DNA of 64,000 bases from Streptomyces tsukubensis (GCF_003932715.1 NZ_CP020700.1:5106501-5170500), one strand, 5' to 3'; counted from the first letter of the stretch, positions 15,125-24,637 are shown. Numbers and translations: made by a program. Notes: generated from the letters alone by a model not told the origin.

Positions 15125-18100
15125 TCACTTCCCCAGATAGGCGTTGGCGATCCTGACCGAGGCCTTGTTGCCCTTCTTGTCGGAGACGAAGGCCTGAAGC
15201 GAGATTCCCTTGCCCTTGGCCGGGTTCTTCACCGTGATCTTTCCGTTCTTCACGGGCACCTTCTGCCATTTCTTCCCGGAGTCGTAGGAGACGGAGACGC
15301 TCAGCGACTTCAGGTTCTTTCCGGCGGCCGGTCCCTGGACGGTGACCGGGATGCTCTGCGTCCGGCCCGCCGGGGCGGTGGAGTCGAGCGCGACGGCCGG
15401 GGCGAAGCGGACCGTGGAGAGCGGCAGTTGCTCGGGGCTGCCGGGGGCGGTGCGTCCCGTACGGAACGTCCACGATCCGTCGATCCGGGTCGCTGCCCTG
15501 CTGACCTCGGGCGCCCGGCTGACGGTCGACACCAGGGTGTACTGCGCCTGCTGCGCGGGCAGCGTGGCCAGCTCCACGTAGAACGGCAGCTCGTCGATCC
15601 GGGCGACGAGCGTCGAGCCCCGGTGGAGCGTGGTCCGGGTCGAGGTGTACGTCCCCGAGATGGAGACGTTGCCGTGGCCGTCCGAGAACAGCGGCAGCTG
15701 GCCCTGGAGCGTGTCCTCGTCCCGGAAGACCCCCCAGGTCCCGCCCACCGAAGGCCCGTGGGCGGCGGTGTTGAAGTCGATCCGGTACGTCCTGCCCGCC
15801 TTGAAGGCGCGGGATTCTGCGAAGGCGTGCACCGTCTCCCCGCCGAACCAGACGTCGTCCGGGCTCTTCAGCTGGGCGTACTCCATGTCCCAGCGGACAC
15901 CGTGGGCCGTGGTCACCAAGCTGCTGCGGCGGGTCTGGGCCGGAGCCACGGTGTCGACGCCGAAGCCCCAGAAGCCGTCACCGGGAGGCCGGCCGAAGGG
16001 GATGTAGCCCCCCGACCTGCCGGGGACGGAAGCGCCGAGTCCGGCGTCGACCCGGGCGAAATCGGCCTTCCGGTAGTGCTTGACGGCCCCCGCCGGGAAG
16101 CGGTTGCCCCGGCCGGAGAGAACGGTGTTGTAGTCGACGCCCGGCCTGCGCCAGTTGGCGTGCAGGGCGTACGTCAGGGCGCCGTCGGCCAGGGCGGGGC
16201 CGAGGTGCCCGGTCCGCAGCGAACCGAGGGACGGCACCATGACCATCGAGTGGTAGCGCTCCGTGCCCACGCTCACCTGATGCTGGACGACTCCGGGCGC
16301 CTCCTGGACCCGGGGATCGGGGACGGTGATGTCGAACGGCTTGGTGGTCCGGAAGTCGAGGACCGTGGAGGTGTTCCCGTTGAGCTCCAGCACCGGCTGC
16401 ACCAGCTCGTCGAAACCGTCGGCCGGACGGCCGGTGGAGGCCGAGCCGGTGAGCTGGTAGCGGCCCTTCGGGAGGCGTATCGTCCGCTCTCCCGCGGAGA
16501 GGTCGACCGGCAGATAGACGCCGTCCAGTTCGCCCCCGAGCCCGACGAAGGTTGCCGATGCGATCGGGGCCGCCGCGCCGTCACGGCCGATCGTCCGCAG
16601 GGTGATTTCGTACGACTCCGGCTCGCGGTGCACCGAGGTGGCGGTGCGGACCACGGTGCGGCCGTTGTCGCCGGTGGCCACGACCGTGGCCTGGTAGGTG
16701 CCGTCGGCGGCGCCCGGTACCCGGATGTCGGCCGTCACACCGACCGTGGCGGTGCCGCCCGCGGGAACGGTGATGCGCGAGGCGCCCAGGGTGAGCAGAC
16801 CGGCGGGGGCGGGTGTGCCGCCGGGGCCGGTCGCCCCGGTCAGCGCGAGGTCGAGGGTGAGGTCCGCCGGCCCGCTGTTGCGGTACGTCACCTGCTCGGT
16901 GGCGGGTGCCGCGTCGTCGTGGGGCCACCGGTGGGTGCCGAGGGAGACCGACGCGGGTTCGGCGACGACCTGTTGGGCCACGGCCCGGTCGACGGCTATC
17001 CGGCCGGTGCCCTGGGTGAAGACGTCGTACGGTCCGGGCTTCGCGGAACCCGCCAGGGCGGCTTTGATCCGGGCCCCGGTCCAGTCCGGGTTCCGCTGCT
17101 TGAGCAGCGCTGCCGCGCCCGCGGCGTGCGGGGCGGCCATGGACGTGCCGTCCATGTCGGTGTAGCCGGGCGGGCTCTGGGGTCCGGTGCCGGTGGCGGC
17201 GGCCGCGGTGACGGCTACGCCGGGGGCGGTGACATCGGGCTTGATGCCGCCGTCGCCCAGCCGGGGGCCGCGGCTGGAGAAGAACGCGATCTCGTCGTGG
17301 TCGTCGACCGCTCCGACGGTCAGGGCGCCGGATGCGGTGCCCGGGGTGCCGACGGTCAGCCGGCCCGGGCCGCTGTTGCCCGCGGCGACGGCGAAGAGCA
17401 CGCCCCTCTCCGCGCTGTACTTGTCGATCAGCGCCTCCACCGGGTCGACGCCCGGGCTGTCGGACCCGCCGAGGCTCATATTGACGACGTCCGCGCCCTG
17501 GGCCACCGCCCAGTCGATCCCGGCCATGATCTCGGACCAGGTGCCGCCGCCCCAGTCGTCCAGGACCTTGCCGTTGATCAACTGGGCGCCGGGTGCCACG
17601 CCCTTGTGCGTGCCGCCCGACTTCGCCCCCGTCCCGGCGGCGGTGGACGCCACATGGGTGCCGTGGCCGTTGCGGTCCCCGGCATCGGCGGTGAGGGTGA
17701 AGTTCCGTTCGGCGACGACCTTGCCCGCGAGGTCCGGGTGGCCGCTGTCGATACCGGTGTCCAGTACCGCGATCTTCACCCCGGTGCCGTCGTACCGGCT
17801 GTCCCAGGCGGCCGGCGCGCCGATCTGCTTCACCGTCCGGTCCAGACTCGCCTTGACGGTCCCGTCCAGCCAGATCTTCCGTACGCCCGCGGTGGCGGCG
17901 ATCCGGCCGTCCGCCGCCGTGTCGGTGAGCGCCTTCCACAGCGCCGCGGCCTGCCCGGGCGCCGCGGTGAGGGCCTCGGCGCCCGCCGCGGGCAGGGCCC
18001 TGCGGGCCTTCGTACCGCCGGAGGACCGGACGGCGGTCTTCGCGGCAGCGGCCGCCGGACCCCCGTACGAGACGATGACCTTCACACCGTCGCGGTAGGC

Positions 18101-18478
18101 CCGGCGGCTCTCGGGCGTGCTCAGCGCGGTGATGTCGAACAGCTTCCGGTCCACTGTCCCGGCGGCGATGAGGCGCTGTGCGTCGTACGGGACGACATAG
18201 GTGCTCCGCCCCGCGCGCAGGGCATGGAAGGACATCCCCTCCCGGCCCTTCGCCCGCTGGACCGACAGGGGCCGGCCGTCCGTCCCGACGAGGACCCGGT
18301 CCCCGGTGACGAGCGTGACGGAGTGCGACACCACGCCCCCGCCCCGGGGCTGGCCCTGGCCCGTACCCTTGCCGCCCGCGCCCCCGCCGGGCGGAGCGGC
18401 GCCCGCCCCCACGGTGAGCGCCATGCCCGCCGTGACGGCCACGGCGATACTCAGTGATCTTCTGACGTGACTGCGCAT
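15125..18478 (-). CDS. Secreted subtilisin-like serine protease (S8), copy 2
   Basis: 1117 residues from ATG 18478 (CAGGGGGC upstream); the frame extends 25 codons further but without a better start. Signal peptide, short Gly-rich linker, SVTLVTGDRV block, then the S8 domain with Asp in KIAVLDTGIDSG (about 240), His in NGHGTHVAST (about 272), Asn in AAGNSGPG (about 368) and Ser in DGTSMAAPHAAG (about 446). It is colinear with copy 1 over its whole length, including the C-terminal end (SLSVSVSYDSGKKWQ to NAYLGK). It is therefore an old tandem duplication, clearly diverged (roughly half identical by eye). A 262-bp spacer separates the two, with a terminator after each, so they are probably expressed separately. 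Confidence 0.93.
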   Translation of the reverse strand: MRSHVRRSLSIAVAVTAGMALTVGAGAAPPGGGAGGKGTGQGQPRGGGVVSHSVTLVTGDRVLVGTDGRPLSVQRAKGREGMSFHALRAGRSTYVVPYDAQRLIAAGTVDRKLFDITALSTPESRRAYRDGVKVIVSYGGPAAAAAKTAVRSSGGTKARRALPAAGAEALTAAPGQAAALWKALTDTAADGRIAATAGVRKIWLDGTVKASLDRTVKQIGAPAAWDSRYDGTGVKIAVLDTGIDSGHPDLAGKVVAERNFTLTADAGDRNGHGTHVASTAAGTGAKSGGTHKGVAPGAQLINGKVLDDWGGGTWSEIMAGIDWAVAQGADVVNMSLGGSDSPGVDPVEALIDKYSAERGVLFAVAAGNSGPGRLTVGTPGTASGALTVGAVDDHDEIAFFSSRGPRLGDGGIKPDVTAPGVAVTAAAATGTGPQSPPGYTDMDGTSMAAPHAAGAAALLKQRNPDWTGARIKAALAGSAKPGPYDVFTQGTGRIAVDRAVAQQVVAEPASVSLGTHRWPHDDAAPATEQVTYRNSGPADLTLDLALTGATGPGGTPAPAGLLTLGASRITVPAGGTATVGVTADIRVPGAADGTYQATVVATGDNGRTVVRTATSVHREPESYEITLRTIGRDGAAAPIASATFVGLGGELDGVYLPVDLSAGERTIRLPKGRYQLTGSASTGRPADGFDELVQPVLELNGNTSTVLDFRTTKPFDITVPDPRVQEAPGVVQHQVSVGTERYHSMVMVPSLGSLRTGHLGPALADGALTYALHANWRRPGVDYNTVLSGRGNRFPAGAVKHYRKADFARVDAGLGASVPGRSGGYIPFGRPPGDGFWGFGVDTVAPAQTRRSSLVTTAHGVRWDMEYAQLKSPDDVWFGGETVHAFAESRAFKAGRTYRIDFNTAAHGPSVGGTWGVFRDEDTLQGQLPLFSDGHGNVSISGTYTSTRTTLHRGSTLVARIDELPFYVELATLPAQQAQYTLVSTVSRAPEVSRAATRIDGSWTFRTGRTAPGSPEQLPLSTVRFAPAVALDSTAPAGRTQSIPVTVQGPAAGKNLKSLSVSVSYDSGKKWQKVPVKNGKITVKNPAKGKGISLQAFVSDKKGNKASVRIANAYLGK

Positions 18479-18910
18479 ACAGCCCCCTGGAGAAGGTCCG
18501 ACTCCCGCATCCGCGGGATTCCGGGGGAGTATGGCCACGGGTGTTGCCATCACTCAATGAAGTGACGGCGGTTGCCTACGTTTCGGACAGATTCCCGATC
18601 TCCGCTACCGCTGACACTCCAACTCTCTTGTGCTTTCAGGGAGTTGACATCGCGCCGAACCGCTGGAATCCCCTGGAGTGTCCGGGGTCCTTCGGGGGGT
18701 TTCGTACGAGCGGGGGCAGCCGACGATCCCCGGCCCCGCCCTGCGGCGCGCCGGGGATGATGACCGGATAGTCCCGGGTCCACCCGTCCGGGGCGCCCCG
18801 GACAGGCAGACCCGAGAACGGCGCGGTGGAATCAGCGCCGTACGGTACGGGCCGCGGCACCCTGCCGGGGTTCCGGGAGCGGCGGACGGATCCGGGGTGA
18901 GGCCGCCGGA
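18479..18910. other. 432-bp gap between protease copy 2 and msrA
   Basis: No gene seen. It should hold the protease promoter (near 18540-18660, less GC-rich, with TTGACA at 18643-18648 on the plus strand). It also holds a perfect palindrome GTCCGGGGCGCCCCGGAC at 18786-18803, which could terminate msrA transcription. Confidence 0.5.
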
Positions 18911-19588
18911 CTACTCCTTCGGAGCCTCCGGGGCCGGGGTGACCCCTACCGGACAGGAGACTCCGGTGCCGCCGATACCGCAGTAGCCCGCGGGGTTCTT
19001 GTCGAGGTACTGCTGGTGGTAGGCCTCGGCCGGATAGAACGGGCGGCCTTCGGCCGGGAGGATCTCCGTGGTGATCGTCCCGTAGCCGGAGGAGGTGAGG
19101 ACCTTCTGGTACGCCTCGCGGGAGGCCGCGGCCGTCGCCGCCTGGGCGGGGGAGTGGGTGTAGACCGCGGAGCGGTACTGCGTGCCGACGTCATTGCCCT
19201 GGCGGAAGCCCTGCGTGGGGTCGTGCGACTCCCAGAAGAGCTTGAGCAGCTGTTCGTACGAGACGACCGAGGGGTCGAAGACGACACGGACCGCCTCGGT
19301 GTGGCCCGTGCGGCCGGAGCACGCCTCCTCGTAGGAGGGATGGGGGGTGTGGCCGCCCTGGTAGCCGACGAGGGTGGTCCAGACGCCGGGGGTCTGCCAG
19401 AACTTCCGCTCCGCGCCCCAGAAACAGCCCAGCCCGAAGTCCGCGACCTCCAGCCCCTCCGGATACGGCCCCAGCAGGGCGTTCCCCAGGACCGTATGGC
19501 GGTCGGGGACGGAGAAGGCGGGGGAGGGGCGGCCCGGCAGGGCTTCCTCGGGGGTGGGGAGGACGGGGGCGCGGCGGGACAGGAACAT
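18911..19588 (-). CDS. msrA: Peptide-methionine (S)-S-oxide reductase
   Basis: 225 residues. The catalytic block [13 protein letters not shown] contains the nucleophilic Cys (about residue 55), and [27 protein letters not shown] sequence follows as in all MsrA enzymes. A resolving Cys is present near the C-terminus ([12 protein letters not shown]). The enzyme reduces methionine-S-sulfoxide in damaged proteins with thioredoxin as electron donor and is cytosolic. About 45 N-terminal residues before the core are typical of actinobacterial MsrA. Monocistronic on the minus strand. Confidence 0.97.
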   Translation of the reverse strand: MFLSRRAPVLPTPEEALPGRPSPAFSVPDRHTVLGNALLGPYPEGLEVADFGLGCFWGAERKFWQTPGVWTTLVGYQGGHTPHPSYEEACSGRTGHTEAVRVVFDPSVVSYEQLLKLFWESHDPTQGFRQGNDVGTQYRSAVYTHSPAQAATAAASREAYQKVLTSSGYGTITTEILPAEGRPFYPAEAYHQQYLDKNPAGYCGIGGTGVSCPVGVTPAPEAPKE

Positions 19589-19944
19589 GCGGGCTCCTCC
19601 TCGGAAGGTCGGTATCCATGGAACGCCGGGGGCCCGGCGGACATTCCGGAAGCTTCACGCGCCTCGGGGGCCGTGCCCCCGTAGTGAGTCGAGCGCCTCG
19701 GGGCCGGGCCCCGCCGTGGTGAGGGGCGGGCGGGGCCCTGTGCCCGGAAAGGGCCGGGAAGGGCCGGGGAAAGCGGCCCCGCGCGGGGGCGGGGTGCCCG
19801 GGACAGGACTCCCGGGCCCGCGACCGGTCCCCGTCAGGGAAGGCCCCCGGACGTGCCGGGGCCGGAGCGTCCGGGTGCATCCGGGTCCCGGTGCGGGCGG
19901 TCCCCGGCGGCCTCCCGGCCGCCCCGGCGCGGCCGGGCTCCGGG
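19589..19944. other. 356-bp gap upstream of msrA
   Basis: Extremely GC-rich. Only overlapping frames without a credible start or family features are open. It probably holds the msrA promoter. Nothing else was recognised. Confidence 0.4.
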
Positions 19945-21060
19945 TCAGACGCCGCCCAGCATCGCCGGGGTGCCGCCGTTCGCCTCGAAGCCCGCGACCG
20001 CGAGGTTGCGGTAGAGCGTGTACTCCGCGGCGGGGTCCTCGTTCAGCGTCCACGGGAGGGCGCCGACATGGCCGTCGATCCGGACGAGCTGGGCCATCGC
20101 CTCGGCCCAGCGCTCGGAGCGGATCAGGAAGAACACCAGCAGATGGCGGACGTGGGCCAGCATCGGATCGTCGGGGCGGGCCGAGTGGACCGCGTACAGC
20201 GCGCCGTCGACGGCCTTGGAGACCACCGCGCTCCCGTGGAAGTTCTGCATGATCACCAGGTCGGGGATGTGCTCGTAGACCGCGAACAGCGGCAGCGCGG
20301 CGAGCAGCGAACCCTGGGGGGCGCGGGCCGCCGCGGTGGTCGCGAAGTGGTCGGCCTCCTCACGGGAGCCGTGCCACTTCTCGCACAGATACTGCAGGGC
20401 CGCCAGATGCGCGCCCATATGCTCGGGGGCCCGGTCGATGACCTTGGCCCACAGCTGATCGAACTGCTCGTGGCCGTAGCCCAGGCCGCGGGCGACGGCC
20501 AGCTCCGCGATATACGGCACGGGGTCGTCCGGGGAGAGCCGCGCGGCCTCCTCGCAGACCGTCCGCGCCTCCTCCAGGATCATCCGGAAGTCGTCCTGGC
20601 CGACCGCGGACGACCGCCAGGCCTGCTGCACGAGGAACTGGGCGTGCACCTGCGCGGCGCCCGGGTCCTCCGGGGCCTCGGACCGCCAGGAACGCAGCCA
20701 GGAGCCGCCGACGCCGGGCCGCTGCTGCAACTCCAGCGCCGCGGCGCCCGCGAAGGCCTGCACCCGCTGCCAGCGGACCTCACCGGCCGCCGGGGTGCCC
20801 GCGAGGAGCTGGGCCGCGGCCTTCCAGCTCTGGGTCTGCTGGACCACATCGAGCACGTCGAGGAGATCCTGGTCCGGCCCGGGCAGCCGGATGTCCTGCT
20901 GCTCCTGGCGCAGGAAGCCGTAGGCCTCGGGATCGGCGGCGTCGGGTGAGCGGGGGTCGACGACCTGAAGGCCCCCGCCACCGCTGCGGCGGCGGCGCAC
21001 GAACGGCGCGACGACGCAGAACAGCAGGCCCATCGCGATCAGGAACCAGAGAATCTCCAT
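19945..21060 (-). CDS. Membrane-anchored hypothetical protein with helical repeats
   Basis: 371 residues. One N-terminal membrane span (ILWFLIAMGLLFCVVAPFV) with a basic stop (RRRRSGGGG) is followed by a long, mainly alpha-helical cytosolic domain. The spacing of Ala/Leu/Trp pairs suggests TPR-like repeats (for example EEARTVCEEAARLSPDDPVPYIAELAVARG). It lies divergent from the cystathionine gamma-synthase gene, with 141 bp between starts. I do not recognise a functional name. It resembles a conserved Streptomyces protein next to msrA and metB, so it is real, and a role in protein-protein contacts at the membrane is only an inference. Confidence 0.82.
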   Translation of the reverse strand: MEILWFLIAMGLLFCVVAPFVRRRRSGGGGLQVVDPRSPDAADPEAYGFLRQEQQDIRLPGPDQDLLDVLDVVQQTQSWKAAAQLLAGTPAAGEVRWQRVQAFAGAAALELQQRPGVGGSWLRSWRSEAPEDPGAAQVHAQFLVQQAWRSSAVGQDDFRMILEEARTVCEEAARLSPDDPVPYIAELAVARGLGYGHEQFDQLWAKVIDRAPEHMGAHLAALQYLCEKWHGSREEADHFATTAAARAPQGSLLAALPLFAVYEHIPDLVIMQNFHGSAVVSKAVDGALYAVHSARPDDPMLAHVRHLLVFFLIRSERWAEAMAQLVRIDGHVGALPWTLNEDPAAEYTLYRNLAVAGFEANGGTPAMLGGV

Positions 21061-21201
21061 GCCCCCATTGTCCCGGACCCCGCGCGAAGCAAATCCGCCC
21101 GCCCATCGGGTTCCCCGTAATGTGGCACCGAGTTGTCCACAACGTGCAGGTTGTCCACAGGCGGAGCCCGGGCGGTCGCCGCGCGGCTACTCTCTGGCCT
21201 C

Positions 21202-22359
21202 ATGAGCGACGACCAGCACAGCCACCACCATCTCGAAACCCTCGCGATCCACGCGGGCAACACCGCCGACCCGCTGACCGGCGCGGTCGTGCCGCCGATC
21301 TACCAGGTGTCGACGTACAAGCAGGACGGCGTCGGCGGTCTGCGCGGCGGCTACGAGTACAGCCGCAGCGCCAACCCCACGCGCACCGCGCTGGAGACCA
21401 ACCTCGCGGCGCTGGAGGGCGGCCGCCGCGGGCTCGCCTTCGCCTCGGGCCTGGCCGCCGAGGACTGCCTGCTGCGCACCCTGCTGTCGCCCGGCGACCA
21501 CGTGGTGATCCCGAACGACGCCTACGGGGGCACGTTCCGGCTGTTCGCCAAGGTCGTCGCGCGCTGGGGCGTGGAGTGGTCCGTGGCCGACACCTCCGAT
21601 CCGGCGGCCGTGCGGGCCGCGATCACCCCGAAGACCAAGGTGGTCTGGGTCGAGACCCCGTCCAATCCGCTGCTCGGCATCACCGACATCGCCGCCGTCG
21701 CCGGGATCGCGCACCAGGCGGGCGCCCGCCTGGTGGTGGACAACACCTTCGCCAGTCCCTATCTCCAGCAGCCCATCGCGCTCGGCGCGGATGTCGTGGT
21801 CCACTCCCTGACGAAGTACATGGGTGGTCACTCCGACGTGGTCGGCGGTGCCCTGGTCGCCGCCGACGAGACCCTGGGGGAGGAGCTGGCCTTCCACCAG
21901 AACGCGATGGGAGCGGTCGCGGGCCCCTTCGACGCATGGCTCGTACTGCGGGGCATCAAAACGCTGCCCGTCCGCATGGACCGGCACAGCGAGAACGCGG
22001 GCCGGATCGCCGAGATGCTCACCCGCCACCCCAAGGTGACCTCGGTGCTCTACCCCGGGCTGCCGGACCACCCCGGTCACGAGACCGCCGCCAAGCAGAT
22101 GAAGGCGTTCGGCGGAATGATCTCCTTCCGGGTCGCCGGTGGCGAGCAGGCAGCCGTCGAGGTCTGCAACCGTGCCCGGCTGTTCACCCTCGGTGAGTCC
22201 CTCGGTGGGGTGGAATCGCTGATCGAACACCCCGGTCTGATGACCCATGCCTCGGTGGTGGGATCGGAGCTGGAGGTCCCCGCGGACCTGGTGCGGCTCT
22301 CCGTCGGCATCGAAGCCGCCGACGACCTGCTGGCTGATCTCCAGCAGGCGCTCGGCTGA
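21202..22359 (+). CDS. metB: Cystathionine gamma-synthase
   Basis: 385 residues; ATG 21202 (MSDDQHSHHHLETLAIHAG) chosen because the upstream part of the frame lacks similarity. It belongs to the Cys/Met-metabolism PLP family. The phosphate loop is AFASGLAAEDC, the PLP-lysine lies in VVHSLTKYMGGHSD (about residue 205), and FTLGESLGGVESLIEHP is the C-terminal substrate block. The expected reaction is O-succinyl- or O-acetyl-homoserine plus cysteine giving cystathionine. Cystathionine gamma-lyase has nearly the same motifs, and in Actinobacteria a single enzyme may do both, so direction is not settled by sequence. Monocistronic. Confidence 0.9.
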   Translation: MSDDQHSHHHLETLAIHAGNTADPLTGAVVPPIYQVSTYKQDGVGGLRGGYEYSRSANPTRTALETNLAALEGGRRGLAFASGLAAEDCLLRTLLSPGDHVVIPNDAYGGTFRLFAKVVARWGVEWSVADTSDPAAVRAAITPKTKVVWVETPSNPLLGITDIAAVAGIAHQAGARLVVDNTFASPYLQQPIALGADVVVHSLTKYMGGHSDVVGGALVAADETLGEELAFHQNAMGAVAGPFDAWLVLRGIKTLPVRMDRHSENAGRIAEMLTRHPKVTSVLYPGLPDHPGHETAAKQMKAFGGMISFRVAGGEQAAVEVCNRARLFTLGESLGGVESLIEHPGLMTHASVVGSELEVPADLVRLSVGIEAADDLLADLQQALG

Positions 22360-22481
22360 CAACGGCGGGCCGGTGGGCCGACGCCGGCGGGGGCTCGCCC
22401 CGGGGCGTCGGCTCACCGGGCACCTGTACGTCCCCGGAGCGGGCGGGGCGGTCGTGCCCCGACCGAGCCGGAGGCAGCCCT

Positions 22482-22673
22482 CTAAGCGGGGACCTTCTCG
22501 TCCTCCAGCAGACCGCGGATGTCCTTCCGCAGCTCGGGGGAGTCGGCGTGCCCGTGCACGGAGACCGCATGTTCGGTAGCAGCCCGTACGACCTCGTCCT
22601 CCTCGCCGGAGATGGTCAGGGTGCAGCCCGATTCGCTGGGGTACTTGCGGCAGTCGGCGACTTTCCTGGTCAT
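22482..22673 (-). CDS. Small DUF1059-type protein
   Basis: 63 residues from ATG 22673, preceded by GAGGAGG at good spacing; longer frames upstream are not credible. The sequence MTRKVADCRKYPSE has the conserved Asp-Cys and later Cys (SGCTLTISG) of the DUF1059 family. The rest (EDEVVRAATEHAVSVHGH, then ELRKDIRGLL) is the typical helical end, with His residues that could bind metal with the cysteines. Function is unknown across the family. It stands alone between metB and the sigma-like gene pair. Confidence 0.85.
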   Translation of the reverse strand: MTRKVADCRKYPSESGCTLTISGEEDEVVRAATEHAVSVHGHADSPELRKDIRGLLEDEKVPA

Positions 22674-22845
22674 GACGACCTCCTCGGATGTCCGTACTCC
22701 GCTCCCTCCAGAATAGGCAGTACGGAAGGGGGCGAAGGGAATATCTTTCCCAAGCTCCCCTCGCGCCACCGGGCTCCCCGACGCCCGACGCTCGGCGCCC
22801 GGGCCCGACGCCCGACGCTCGGCGGTTGTCGCGGGCCCGTCCGGG

Positions 22846-23097
22846 TCAGATGCCCTCCACCGGCGGACTCGTCTCCCTCGGCGGTCTGCTCCACGGTTCG
22901 GCCACCGCCGCCCAGAGCAGCAGCCCGGTGATCAGCGCGAACAGCAGCAGCCAGACCGCCGCCCTGGCCGTGCGCCGTCTCCGGGCGATACGGGTGCCCA
23001 GCTCCATCGCCCGCCGGGCCAGATCGGGCGGGAGCGCGGCCGGACCGGCGCTCAGCATCCGCCGGACGTCCTCCTGCTTACGGGTCCGCCCGCTCAC
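22846..23097 (-). CDS. Small membrane protein coupled to the sigma-like gene
   Basis: 83 residues. An N-terminal cytosolic helix rich in Arg (RKQEDVRRML ... RRAMELGTRIARRRR) is followed by one membrane span (AVWLLLFALITGLLLWAAVA) and a short Pro-rich outside tail. Its ATG overlaps the TGA of the upstream sigma-like gene by 4 bases, so the two are translationally coupled. By position it could be a membrane partner or anti-sigma factor, but it lacks the HxxxCxxC zinc motif of classical anti-sigma factors. That role is inference only. Confidence 0.8.
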   Translation of the reverse strand: MSGRTRKQEDVRRMLSAGPAALPPDLARRAMELGTRIARRRRTARAAVWLLLFALITGLLLWAAVAEPWSRPPRETSPPVEGI

Positions 23098-23516
23098 CGG
23101 GCCCCCGGAGTGTGGACGGCCGTGACCGCGCGCCGGCAGATCGTGTGGATCCGCTCGGTGGACAGCCCGAGCAGGGCGGCGGTCTGCTCCTCCGGCACCC
23201 CCTCGTACAGCCGGAGCACCAGGACGAGCCGCTCGCGCGGGCGCAGGGCCCCCAGCGGTCCGCCGCGGGGCGGGTGGAAGCGCCAGGACCCCAGGGCGAA
23301 CCGGGCGGCCAGTTCCCGGCGGGCGTGGTCGTAGGGGTCCTCGTCGCGCAGTTGGTCCCAGACGGCGTAGGTCCGGGCCAGTGCCGAGACCAGCAGGTCC
23401 CGGGCGCGCGGATTGCGGTCCGCGGTCTCGGCCGTCAGCAGGGTGGCGGCATGCAGCAGCCGGCCGCCCGCGCCCGCGACGAAGGATTCGAACCCCCGGG
23501 CCCGGTTGCTGCTCAT
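23094..23516 (-). CDS. ECF-like RNA polymerase sigma factor (short, atypical)
   Basis: 140 residues. The N-terminal half (FESFVAGAGGRLLHAATLLTAETADRNPRARDLLVSALARTYAVWDQL is the region; conserved Phe, Leu, Ala spacing) matches region 2 of SigE-type ECF factors, but the acidic -10-recognition part is weak. The C-terminal half is a good region 4 helix-turn-helix (LRPRERLVLVLRLYEGVPEEQTAALLGLSTERI). At 140 residues it is shorter than the usual 165-180. It overlaps the small membrane protein gene by 4 bp. Whether it still directs transcription, or acts as a region-4 decoy, cannot be told from sequence. Confidence 0.78.
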   Translation of the reverse strand: MSSNRARGFESFVAGAGGRLLHAATLLTAETADRNPRARDLLVSALARTYAVWDQLRDEDPYDHARRELAARFALGSWRFHPPRGGPLGALRPRERLVLVLRLYEGVPEEQTAALLGLSTERIHTICRRAVTAVHTPGAR

Positions 23517-23964
23517 GGACGGCTGCTCCGGCTCACCTCCTCATCTAGGAGCAGACGTCCGGCCGGGGTCAAGACGTCGGCAGGCGCGAGAAGACGGCAG
23601 GAACGCAGGAAGCCGGCAGGAATACGGCGGCCAAGTAGCGGACAGGCAACGGGAAATCGGCGGGAAATGGCGGAGAAAGGGCCGGAAAGGATCGCGACGA
23701 GCGGAGCGGAGCCGTGCCGCGGGTGCGCGGCCGGGCCGGACGACCGGCGGACCCAGGTGGTCGGCGTACCAGGGTCGGATCGCCGGTGCGCGGGCTCGGC
23801 CGCGAAGCCGCTGCGGACGGTGCGCGCCGGATGCGCGGGACGCGCCGTACCGGGATCGGAGACGTACGCAGAGGTGAGGGCGCGTACGGCCGGTGTCGGT
23901 GAACGGGCGGATTCTCGGAGGTCGGGCGAAGGGTCAGAGGATCGTCAGAGGATAAGGAGAAGGG
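23517..23964. other. 448-bp gap before the MarR gene
   Basis: No credible gene. Positions 23570-23640 carry several irregular GGCAGGA/GCAGGAA-type purine-rich repeats. It should hold the promoter of the sigma-like pair, whose start is at 23516. Nothing else was recognised. Confidence 0.4.
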
Positions 23965-24468
23965 TCAGCCGGTGGCCGGGGGCGGTACCTCCGTCCCCGT
24001 CTGCCGGGCGGACAGCGCCCGGTTGAAACGCGTCAGCAACGAGGTGAAGGACTCCCTCTCGGAGTCCGACCAGCCGTCCGTCACCTGGGCCATCAGCGCC
24101 CGCCTCGACGAGCGGACCTCCTCCAGGCGGGCCTGCCCGCGCGGGGAGAGCTGAAGGACGACGGCACGGCCGTCCTCGGGGTGGGAGGTCCGCTTGACCA
24201 GGCCGGTGTCCACGAGGGGCGCCACCTGGCGGGTGACCGTCGACGAATCAATGCCCATACCGGCCGCGAGCGCCTTCACGCCCATCGGACCCTCCAGGTC
24301 CAGCCGGTTGAGCAGCAGATAGGCAGCACGGTCCATCGAGTTGCGGACTTGCCCGACTCCTCCGAGCCGGGTCTGCTCCGCACGCCGTGCGAAGAGGGCC
24401 ACTTGGTGTTGGAGGGCATCGAGGAGACCGGGGTCTAGACGGGTCGTCATGTCCTGAGAAGTGGGCAT
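23965..24468 (-). CDS. MarR-family transcriptional regulator
   Basis: 167 residues from ATG 24468; an in-frame ATG at 24450 is possible but its AGGA is too close. A winged helix-turn-helix fills the middle: LNRLDLEGPMGVKALAAGMGID, SSTVTRQVAPLVDTGLVKR as recognition helix, and the wing SHPEDGRAVVLQLSPRG with the DxR signature of MarR. Terminal helices form the dimer interface. It is divergent from the threonine dehydratase gene with 169 bp between starts, so autoregulation and control of that gene are reasonable but unproved. The ligand is unknown. Confidence 0.9.
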   Translation of the reverse strand: MPTSQDMTTRLDPGLLDALQHQVALFARRAEQTRLGGVGQVRNSMDRAAYLLLNRLDLEGPMGVKALAAGMGIDSSTVTRQVAPLVDTGLVKRTSHPEDGRAVVLQLSPRGQARLEEVRSSRRALMAQVTDGWSDSERESFTSLLTRFNRALSARQTGTEVPPPATG

Positions 24469-24637
24469 GGCAAAGGGCTCTCTCGTGCGGGAGCGGTCGA
24501 TTGGTGGGGGACAGAGTACGCGGCCCCGGGGCGGTCCGTACGGGGCCTGAGAAAACCGGCGGAGAAGCGGTACGCGCGCATTCGACGGGGGCGCGGCCGG
24601 GCGGAACGCGCCCCCGTGAGCTGCGAGACTGGGGGTC

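Noticed and set aside
14408..18457. 1349-codon open frame on the plus strand opposite the subtilisin genes
   Set aside because: It is a by-product of high GC at third codon positions. The opposite strand has full protease motifs; this frame is Arg/Gly-rich without any domain.
23484..23494. tRNA T-arm-like sequence GGTTCGAATCC on the minus strand
   Set aside because: It falls inside the start of the sigma-like gene (codons for RGFESF), and no acceptor or anticodon stem surrounds it.
23517..23964. Plus-strand frames such as 23413-23877 as a small gene
   Set aside because: No ribosome site, no plausible protein sequence, and they run across the start of the well-supported sigma-like gene.
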